A stretch of 16,859 nucleotides of DNA from Bacteroidales bacterium (GTDB lineage Bacteria > Bacteroidota > Bacteroidia > Bacteroidales > SM23-62), in NCBI GenBank assembly GCA_016783865.1, contig JADHVS010000089.1, positions 1 through 16,859 on the forward strand, read 5' to 3'. A program made the position numbers and the translations under genes. The notes below the pieces were generated by a model. That model was not told the origin of the DNA. It did no database searches and worked only from the letters and a program-made list of their open reading frames with translations. Below, one piece after another: positions 7,844-13,906 of the stretch. Each line of letters begins with the position of its first letter. The stretch's first letter is position 1.

Positions 7844-7870
7844 CCTCGCCACGAGCACTCGGGGCGAGGA
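7843..7870. repeat. 28-nt imperfect palindrome
   Basis: TCCTCGCC (7843-7850) pairs perfectly with GGCGAGGA (7863-7870), and the inner CGAG (7852-7855) pairs with CTCG (7858-7861). The result is an almost continuous hairpin with one A/G mismatch and a 2-nt loop. It lies in the divergent gap between the ABC operon and the second propeller gene. It has no T-run on either side, so it looks like part of a repeat element and not a standard terminator. Confidence 0.75.
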
Positions 7871-7962
7871 GCTTCAATTCATTTTAAAATTATAAAATCT
7901 TCCATCTAAATATCACTCCGGCAAGATTAATTTGTATATTCACGAAATTTTAATCTCAGGCA

Positions 7963-8985
7963 TTGAAATTGAATCGATTTATAACTTTTTCCATTGCTTC
8001 ACTATTAATTTATTGCTGGAGTTGTGATAATGGTGATGATCCGGAACCAATAGCCAGCATTGCCAGTAACCATGTTTATGTAATTTATATTGACGGGAAT
8101 GGAATAAAATGGTTTGGTACAGATAAAGGACTGTCAACTTTTAATGGTGAAAACTGGAATACATATACTACAGACGATTACCTTACCAGTAACCTGATAA
8201 GAGATATTGCCTTCCAGATGGGAAATTATGGACCGGAAATCTGGCTGGCAACAGAAAGTGGAGCGAGTGTAATGTCAATCGAGCTGGATGCCATTTCGAC
8301 TGCTACTACATATACCTCTGTCAATTCAGATATCATTGGCAATGATGTGCTCGCTGTGGGTCTTGATGCAGACGATAACAGGTGGTTTGGCACGACAGAT
8401 GGGGTATCAGTATTTGCAGGACAAACGTGGGTCTCAACGGATCATGCCGGCACACTGGCGGATCATCCGGTTGTAGATATTGGGTCTGACCAGGATGGAT
8501 ATACTTTTCTGGGAACAAGTGGTGCCGGTGTGGCAGTTATGGAATTTGAATTAGATGCAATTACGACCGTCACATATTATGAATACCCCTGGAGTCCCGT
8601 CCCGGAAACCAATATTATTACTTCAGTTTACGTGGATGCAGGCGGAAACCAGTGGTACGGAACCCTCAGTGGAATATTGGAACACAATAGTGCTGATGCC
8701 AAATCTGACTGGACTATTTACAATATGTCCGACGACGGATTGCCAAGTGATGACGTCATAGCCATAACAGGTGATCAACAAGGGATCATATGGATTGGCA
8801 CTGAGGACGCGGGAGTTGCATCTTTTGATGGATCAACCTGGACAAATTATTCTATTCATGATGGATTAGCCAGTAATAAAGTTTACTGCATTGCCATCGA
8901 TACCGACGGATCGGTCTGGTTTGGTACAGATAATGGCGTTTCTCATCTGCAAGGTGGCAACTGGACTACTTACCAGCGTGAATAA
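7963..8985 (+). CDS. Seven-repeat Reg_prop beta-propeller lipoprotein (copy 2), TTG start
   Basis: Translation most likely starts at a TTG codon. An in-frame stop lies four codons upstream (7951-7953), no ATG precedes the signal sequence, and a start here gives a normal lipoprotein signal (MKLNRFITFSIASLLIYCWS, then Cys21). Acidic residues follow the Cys (CDNGDDPEP), suggesting surface display. Blade motifs lie near residues 50 (WFGT), 94 (WLAT), 141 (WFGT), 182 (FLGT), 231 (WYGT), 277 (WIGT) and 319 (WFGT), filling a complete seven-bladed propeller. The protein aligns end to end with the one at 4527-5528: for example ITTVTYYEYPWSPVP here against VTTVTYYKWPLSPLP there, and near-identical last blades. 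No kinase or Y_Y_Y domain is present. The ligand is unknown. Confidence 0.87.
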   Translation: MKLNRFITFSIASLLIYCWSCDNGDDPEPIASIASNHVYVIYIDGNGIKWFGTDKGLSTFNGENWNTYTTDDYLTSNLIRDIAFQMGNYGPEIWLATESGASVMSIELDAISTATTYTSVNSDIIGNDVLAVGLDADDNRWFGTTDGVSVFAGQTWVSTDHAGTLADHPVVDIGSDQDGYTFLGTSGAGVAVMEFELDAITTVTYYEYPWSPVPETNIITSVYVDAGGNQWYGTLSGILEHNSADAKSDWTIYNMSDDGLPSDDVIAITGDQQGIIWIGTEDAGVASFDGSTWTNYSIHDGLASNKVYCIAIDTDGSVWFGTDNGVSHLQGGNWTTYQRE

Positions 8986-8994
8986 ATTACTTTT

Positions 8995-9729
8995 CTACAG
9001 TTCCCTTACCCAGATATTCCTGAAACTTACCGGATTACCATGATCCTGCAATCCGAGTGGTTGTTTCAGGTCGTGCGGCTCATACTCAGGTAATCCGATG
9101 TATTTGATTGGGCCCTGGATGGTTACATGATTCTGAACCACAATACCGTTGTGTATGACGGTTACCGTGGCAGGGGCAAACAAGGTCCCGTTATCATTAA
9201 ACCTGGGGGCCATATAAATAATATCGTAGGTCTGCCATTCACCTGTTGGCTTACAGGCATTCACCAGTGGTATATGCTGCTTGTAAACAGAAGCCGTCTG
9301 ACCGTTTGAGTAGGTCACGTTTTCATAGCAGTCGAGTACCTGTATCTCATATCTCTGTTGTAAATATATGCCGCTGTTACCATGATCCTGACCATCTCCC
9401 TGGACTTCGAAGGGAGCCCTCCATTCAATATGAAGCTGCATATCCCCAAATGGCTGTTTTGTTTTTATTGATCCTGTACCTGGTACCACAGTAAACGCAC
9501 CCTCCTTAACCTTCCATGCGGCAGGTTCTCCCTCGTTAGTTTCCCAATTGGACAAATCTGAACCATCGAACAGTATAATTGCATCAGAAGGGGCCGCAGT
9601 ACCAATTCCCGGAGTTACCTTGGGCGGGACCGGCTCCCATTTTTCGGTCAATACCGGTTTCCAATCATCCTGCGCAACCAAGCTGGCCGCAAAAATGACA
9701 CCTGTCACAAATAAGAAAGTCTTTTTCAT
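8995..9729 (-). CDS. DUF1080 / 3-keto-disaccharide hydrolase-type protein, secreted
   Basis: The protein has a signal peptide at about residues 1-20 and a DUF1080 domain (concanavalin-like fold) over about 45-244. Visible family motifs are IILFDGSDLSNW (51-62), GNSGIYLQQRYEIQVLD (117-133) and the C-terminal GNPVSFRNIWVREL. Family members with known activity cleave glycosides whose sugar has been oxidised at C3. The Gfo/Idh/MocA oxidoreductase gene lies 27 bases upstream on the same strand, which supports a two-step oxidise-then-cleave pathway. The length of 244 residues is typical for a single-domain member. It probably works in the periplasm. The specific substrate is not deducible, and many DUF1080 proteins remain uncharacterised. 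Confidence 0.87.
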   Translation of the reverse strand: MKKTFLFVTGVIFAASLVAQDDWKPVLTEKWEPVPPKVTPGIGTAAPSDAIILFDGSDLSNWETNEGEPAAWKVKEGAFTVVPGTGSIKTKQPFGDMQLHIEWRAPFEVQGDGQDHGNSGIYLQQRYEIQVLDCYENVTYSNGQTASVYKQHIPLVNACKPTGEWQTYDIIYMAPRFNDNGTLFAPATVTVIHNGIVVQNHVTIQGPIKYIGLPEYEPHDLKQPLGLQDHGNPVSFRNIWVREL

Positions 9730-9756
9730 ATTGATCGGTTTTATAATTAGTTGTGG

Positions 9757-11079
9757 TTAATAATTTGGCAGAGAGTATGGTGCTCTGTATGAAGGTGTCA
9801 CCAGGGCATTGGCTTCTATTGCATCGACAATATTACCAGATGCTTCATCATATACTACTTTTCTGCCAGTCCGGTATGCTATATTCCCCAGGTGGGCAAA
9901 TATACAGACCCGCCAGCCTATTTCAATATCGGCAGCCGGTTTCTCCCTTGTCTTTACACATTCAATGAAGTTTTGCACATGCATTCTGTGCGACATTTCA
10001 TCTGTTTTATAATCTTCCGGTGCTTCAATCTTCCAGCCTTCTTTCTCGTTGTCCCATTCGGGTAAGACGCTCCATTTCGACCGGTCGATGATCAGCGTAC
10101 CATTGGAACCCTTATATTCGAGACCATATAATTGGTCATAAGGCCCAACCTGAATTCCACCATTATGCTCCCATGTGATCAGAAAATCATCCATTTCATA
10201 GATTACATTCTGGGTGTCTGCCATTTCCAGGGCCCTGTCCTGATGGGCATAGATCCCTCCTGACGCCATTACGGATTTGGGAAATTTGTTCACATCTTTT
10301 GCCCACAATGCCATATCGATCAGGTGCACACCCCAGTCGGTCATTAATCCTCCGCCATAATCCCAGAACATCCGCCATGATCCGTGGTACCTGTTCTGAT
10401 TATAAGGCCTGTCGGGAGCTGGTCCCAGCCAGCTATTGTAATCCACCCAATCGGGTGCAGCCTCATCCGGCACTGCTATTCTACCGGCACCATATCCAAA
10501 ATTAGCCCATATATTAACCCTCCGAAGCGTACCTAACTCTCCTGATTTAAGATAATCCATGGCCGCTTTCCAGTGTGTGCCGCTTCTCTGTTGTTGTCCT
10601 ACCTGGACTACTCTTTTATGTTGCCTGGCTGCCTTCAGCATTACATTACATTCCGCAATGGAATTGGAAAGCGGTTTTTCTACATAAACATCCTTGCCGG
10701 CCTCACAGGCATGAACTGTTTGGAGGCAATGCCAATGATCAGGTGTACCGATAATGACAGCATCGATGTCTTTCCGGTCTAACAATTCCCTGTAATCTGC
10801 ATAGAGGTCCGGTTTTTTATCCTGTAGCTCCAGGGTATCTTTGGTCCTGTCTTCCAGTACTTTCTTATCTATATCAGCCATGGCGGCCAGTTCAACTCCG
10901 GGTTCAAACAGGAAATCCTTTGCATCGGCGAATCCCATACCCCTGCAACCTATCAGCCCGACAACCAGCTTGTCATTGGGGGATATTCTTTTTCTCTGTG
11001 CCAGGAGAGGGCCTGGCAACAAAGAAGCACCGGCAATTGTTGCAGATGTGCTTTGAATAAATTTTCTACGGGTAGTCAT
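9757..11079 (-). CDS. Gfo/Idh/MocA family oxidoreductase with Tat signal
   Basis: The N-terminus MTTRRKFIQSTSATIAGASL is a twin-arginine signal, so the folded, cofactor-loaded enzyme is exported to the periplasm. The Rossmann motif GLIGCRGMG (41-49) binds NAD(P). TPDHWH (112-117) and EKP (134-136), with the conserved Lys135, are the standard family active-site and cofactor landmarks, and DWGVHLID (248-255) supplies the catalytic His/Asp region. Tat-exported members often keep the nucleotide tightly bound and act on sugars or glycosides, for example by oxidation at C3. It is the first gene of a likely operon with the DUF1080 protein. The sugar substrate is unknown. The length, 440 residues, is normal. 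Confidence 0.92.
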   Translation of the reverse strand: MTTRRKFIQSTSATIAGASLLPGPLLAQRKRISPNDKLVVGLIGCRGMGFADAKDFLFEPGVELAAMADIDKKVLEDRTKDTLELQDKKPDLYADYRELLDRKDIDAVIIGTPDHWHCLQTVHACEAGKDVYVEKPLSNSIAECNVMLKAARQHKRVVQVGQQQRSGTHWKAAMDYLKSGELGTLRRVNIWANFGYGAGRIAVPDEAAPDWVDYNSWLGPAPDRPYNQNRYHGSWRMFWDYGGGLMTDWGVHLIDMALWAKDVNKFPKSVMASGGIYAHQDRALEMADTQNVIYEMDDFLITWEHNGGIQVGPYDQLYGLEYKGSNGTLIIDRSKWSVLPEWDNEKEGWKIEAPEDYKTDEMSHRMHVQNFIECVKTREKPAADIEIGWRVCIFAHLGNIAYRTGRKVVYDEASGNIVDAIEANALVTPSYRAPYSLPNY

Positions 11080-11133
11080 GGCTATTATCTTGAATTAATA
11101 ATAGCTGAAGATACGAATTATTTAAGAAGGTGC

Positions 11134-11172
11134 GAGTTGCAAGTTACGAGTGCAACCCGTAACTCGCAACTC
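11134..11172. repeat. Inverted heptamer repeat; possible terminator of the M56 gene
   Basis: Two heptamers GAGTTGC-AAGTTAC (11134-11147) face their complements GTAACTC-GCAACTC (11159-11172), giving a 14-bp stem with one mismatch and an 11-nt loop. It begins 12 bases after the M56 stop codon and belongs to the same heptamer family as the array between blaI and the M56 gene. No T-run follows on the minus strand, so a terminator role is inferred only from the hairpin and its position. Confidence 0.7.
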
Positions 11173-11183
11173 CTGAGTATGGT

Positions 11184-13301
11184 CTAGTCCTGATCTATGT
11201 TTCTTTCAGTGAGTGTTACCGGATAGATCTTTTTTATCTCTTTCTGTTGCACAGGACCAAGGTCCTCGTAAGGAATATTGAACTGATCCAAAGCCTGTTT
11301 TTCCCTTAGTTCGTAAATGGCATTGAAAATGATATCAACCGCTTCCATGTATTCTCCATAAGGAGTTTGATTATCATATTCCAGGATCATTACAAACTTT
11401 TCATTGTTTTTGATAAAGGCTTTCAGTTCATGGTCCACCTCAGCAGGAGTGATGTTTCTTTCAGCCAGGTTCAATTTATATAATCCTATGCCCTGCTTCC
11501 GGACTTCCTCTTCTTCCAAAAACTTTGCATCCATTGGCGGCAGAAGCCGGGGAAGTGCTACGGAATGTCTTATTACCGGAGAAACTTCATCATCCCATGG
11601 TATCCCGGCATCAGCATATTTCAATGCATCGTTTTCCCTCATCATATGCCTGATCTTGTATACCCACTCCATTTTCATGTTCTTATCCACATGTAAGAGG
11701 GCTGTAAGGTAAGGCTGGTCAAAGAATTTGTAAGAATTTCTTACATCATTAAGCTTCTCCGGGAACTCATCAAAACTTACTTTCTCGTCCTTTAAAATAA
11801 GTATGGGCACCTGGCCTGTTCCGTTTGAATAACCCAGGAACAGGTTGTACACTTTTCCCTGGTCCTCTATGATCCTGTACCTGGAGATAACTGGCAAATC
11901 GATTTTAAGATTTGTTTTATCCAGTACCAGGTCCATGGAATTTGAATGTTTGGTTTTAGAATAAATGCTTGATTCAGCATTGCTCCACCAGAGGGTCAGG
12001 TTGTCTCCATCCACTGAAAACTTCATAAACACTTTACTGTCAGATAGTTCATCAGGAACAGGTGCCAGTCTGATCTGGTCTTTTTCAACCTGGTAATAAT
12101 ACTCCCTGGTTGTCCCGGAGCTTTCCAGAACACACATTTTCTCCGAATCAAAGCTTACCAGGTCCCCATAGGATCCTTTTGAATTGTTTTTCCAGAGACC
12201 GGTTAACTCCTGTGCTATTTTCCTTTCGTTTAGTTCTGATCTGAGTGCATGTTTAGTTTTATCCGGACCGGTTATCGTGAACTCGGCAAATAAAACAAAA
12301 ACAAGCAGTGCAAACGGGATAATGAACAAAGCCTTCAGCTTTGCAGGTATCCCTGATCTGTTTTTTGTCATCATGGCTATTCTTTTTTTAATGGGTTTCA
12401 GATTAAAATTGTTAACTAGCTCAACAGAGTGATATGTGATCACCTGTTTGAGCAGTAATGATTGGTAATCAAACAGTCTGAATCCCTGATCGAGTACACC
12501 TTTATCTGCAATGTATTCATGCGTTGTTTTTAATGCATTCCGCAGCTGCCATGCGAATGGATTGAACCACTGGAAGACTGCCAGCCCCTGTGCAAGCATG
12601 TGATCCAGGGTATGTCTCTGGTGCACATGGACATGTTCATGCGCCAGTATATTCTCCATATCGGGAGAGTTTACGGAATCGAGATTTATGAATACATAAC
12701 TGAAAAAGGAGAAGGGAGAGAAATCCTCCCTGAGGTCAACCAGCCTGAATCCATTTTTACGGATAATTTTGTTCTTTCTCGTAATCAGGAACAGGCGGGA
12801 ACACAGGTATAAAAACCTGCATATGAAATAGAAAACTCCGCCGAAATAGAACAGCAGAATAATACCTGCCGGCGATACCAAACGGGATTTTAAGTTACTC
12901 GTAGTCACAATTTCAGTCTCATTAACGACACTGGAGTAATACCCATCATCTATCGGTGCAGGTGGATCAAATGACTGGCCCGGCTCAGGAGCATAATCAT
13001 TCATTGTGGATTGATCGGCCGATCTATATACCCTGTAATTCGGATCCGTCATGGCAATCAACTCTTCATAATAATCCCTGAATTGCACGATCTTAACAGC
13101 CGGTTCACGCAGAGATTCATTTCCCGATAAACTGATATTAATATGAAGAAAGGGTACCACCAGTACCAGCAATACCGAACCAACCAAATAAAACCTGTTG
13201 AAATTAAAATAAGTCTCCTTCCTAAGAAAGACCCAGTACACAGTGTACAGGAGCAGCATGCAGAGGCCGGATTCAAAAAGGTATATGAGGAATTTGATCA
13301 T
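11184..13301 (-). CDS. M56 (BlaR1/MecR1-type) sensor metalloprotease with ExbD-like C-terminus
   Basis: Hydrophobic segments lie at about residues 4-24, 36-56, 144-171 and 321-341, the usual M56 layout. The zinc site HEHVH (221-225) and the downstream Glu262 in HEYIADKGVL are present, so the protease should be active. The family cleaves its partner repressor on signal, and a BlaI gene lies 46 bases upstream. After the last helix there is no penicillin-binding domain. Instead, residues about 362-450 look lipocalin-like (ELTGLWKNNS, YYYQVEKDQIRL). Two segments, about 505-565 (LLHVDKNMKMEWVYKIR) and 605-680 (MILEYDNQTPYGEYMEAVD), resemble the periplasmic domain of ExbD. The signal is therefore unlikely to be a beta-lactam bound by a transpeptidase fold. 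The ExbD assignment is my reading of residue patterns and is less certain than the protease. Confidence 0.88.
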   Translation of the reverse strand: MIKFLIYLFESGLCMLLLYTVYWVFLRKETYFNFNRFYLVGSVLLVLVVPFLHINISLSGNESLREPAVKIVQFRDYYEELIAMTDPNYRVYRSADQSTMNDYAPEPGQSFDPPAPIDDGYYSSVVNETEIVTTSNLKSRLVSPAGIILLFYFGGVFYFICRFLYLCSRLFLITRKNKIIRKNGFRLVDLREDFSPFSFFSYVFINLDSVNSPDMENILAHEHVHVHQRHTLDHMLAQGLAVFQWFNPFAWQLRNALKTTHEYIADKGVLDQGFRLFDYQSLLLKQVITYHSVELVNNFNLKPIKKRIAMMTKNRSGIPAKLKALFIIPFALLVFVLFAEFTITGPDKTKHALRSELNERKIAQELTGLWKNNSKGSYGDLVSFDSEKMCVLESSGTTREYYYQVEKDQIRLAPVPDELSDSKVFMKFSVDGDNLTLWWSNAESSIYSKTKHSNSMDLVLDKTNLKIDLPVISRYRIIEDQGKVYNLFLGYSNGTGQVPILILKDEKVSFDEFPEKLNDVRNSYKFFDQPYLTALLHVDKNMKMEWVYKIRHMMRENDALKYADAGIPWDDEVSPVIRHSVALPRLLPPMDAKFLEEEEVRKQGIGLYKLNLAERNITPAEVDHELKAFIKNNEKFVMILEYDNQTPYGEYMEAVDIIFNAIYELREKQALDQFNIPYEDLGPVQQKEIKKIYPVTLTERNIDQD

Positions 13302-13306
13302 AGAAC

Positions 13307-13347
13307 AAGTTACAAGTTACAAGTTGCAGGTTGCGAGTTGCGAGTTT
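13307..13347. repeat. Heptamer tandem array between the blaI and M56 genes
   Basis: The units are AAGTTAC, AAGTTAC, AAGTTGC, AGGTTGC, GAGTTGC and a partial GAGTTTT, in strict 7-bp phase from 13307. The array fills almost the whole 46-bp gap between the BlaI stop codon and the M56 start codon, so its copy number sets the spacing of the two genes in their shared transcript. Confidence 0.88.
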
Positions 13348-13722
13348 TCACTTTTTATGATTCTTCTTCAATTCCTGGAGCATTCGTAATACCTCATCCA
13401 CCTCCTCCACATCCAGGTTTTTGGTTTCCGACAGGTTGTGCACCACCTGTTTGAGGGAATTACCAAAATAATTTTTCACCAGCTTACGCAGTTGGTCCTT
13501 GCTGTACTCATCTTTCGAAATCAAGGGGTAGTACTGGTAAGCACCACCATACGACTTATAAGAGATGATGCCTTTCTTCTCAAGCACCCGGACAATGGTG
13601 GCGACTGTGTTATAAGGAGGTTTGGGCTCGGGGTATTCATCAACAATGTCCTTGATGAAACCTTTTTTCATGTCCCACAGGATCTGCATGATCCGTTCTT
13701 CTGCTTTGGTCAGGGTTACCAT
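13348..13722 (-). CDS. BlaI/MecI family transcriptional repressor
   Basis: The 124-residue length and the N-terminal winged helix (LTKAEERIMQILWDMKKG at 4-21, NTVATIVRVLEKKGIISYK at 38-56) are those of the BlaI/MecI/CopY family. The C-terminal helices (about 72-120) form the dimerisation region that M56 partners usually cut. It is the first gene of an operon with the M56 sensor. Binding as a dimer to its own promoter would repress both genes until the sensor is triggered. No beta-lactamase or PBP gene is in the window, so the regulated targets may lie elsewhere or be only this operon. The start is set by the Met that opens the conserved LTKAEE block. Confidence 0.93.
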   Translation of the reverse strand: MVTLTKAEERIMQILWDMKKGFIKDIVDEYPEPKPPYNTVATIVRVLEKKGIISYKSYGGAYQYYPLISKDEYSKDQLRKLVKNYFGNSLKQVVHNLSETKNLDVEEVDEVLRMLQELKKNHKK

Positions 13723-13750
13723 TTGATTACCATTTAATGAAATAACGGAT

Positions 13751-13782
13751 CAAATATATTATTTATTTTGTAGTTGTGCAAA
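13751..13782 (-). promoter_or_regulatory. Bacteroidota-type promoter for the blaI-M56 operon
   Basis: Read on the minus strand, the -33 element TTTG (13779-13782) is followed after exactly 20 bases by the -7 element TATATTTG (13751-13758). This is a full match to the TTTG-N19-21-TAnnTTTG consensus. The start codon of blaI lies 28 bases downstream, implying a leader of roughly 20 nt. Confidence 0.7.
13767..13782. promoter_or_regulatory. Dyad overlapping the -33 box, candidate BlaI operator
   Basis: TTTGTAGTTGTGCAAA has symmetric TTTG/CAAA ends and partly symmetric centre positions, and it overlaps the -33 element. BlaI proteins autoregulate by binding dyads rich in TACA/TGTA in their promoters. 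A wider pair, AGTTGT (13772-13777) and ACAACT (13800-13805), is an alternative. The match is partial, so this is a candidate only. Confidence 0.35.
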
Positions 13783-13847
13783 CTTATTATTAAATAATTA
13801 CAACTTATTTATAAATAATTTCATAAATATCTGAATATTAAATAATT

Positions 13848-13878
13848 AAAAAAGGGTGCAGCCAGTGGTTACACCCTT
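13848..13878 (-). terminator. Intrinsic terminator of the VIT-VWA gene
   Basis: On the minus strand AAGGGTG (pairing with CACCCTT, 7 bp, 13-nt loop) is followed directly by a run of six T (A-run at 13848-13853 on the plus strand). It starts about 28 bases after the stop codon of the gene at 13907-16171 and separates that gene from the blaI promoter. Confidence 0.8.
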
Positions 13879-13906
13879 AATAATCTTAATCAGGTCTAAA
13901 AAAGTA

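Noticed and set aside
7772..7870. Insertion sequence or attachment site
   Set aside because: No transposase or integrase is in the window and no clear target duplication flanks the block; described as a small dispersed repeat instead.
7843..7870. Rho-independent terminator
   Set aside because: The palindrome is strong but has no T-run on either strand and lies between divergent genes, where no terminator is expected.
11184..13722. Beta-lactam resistance regulator operon in the strict sense
   Set aside because: The sensor lacks a penicillin-binding domain and no beta-lactamase or PBP gene is present; only the protease-repressor logic is shared.
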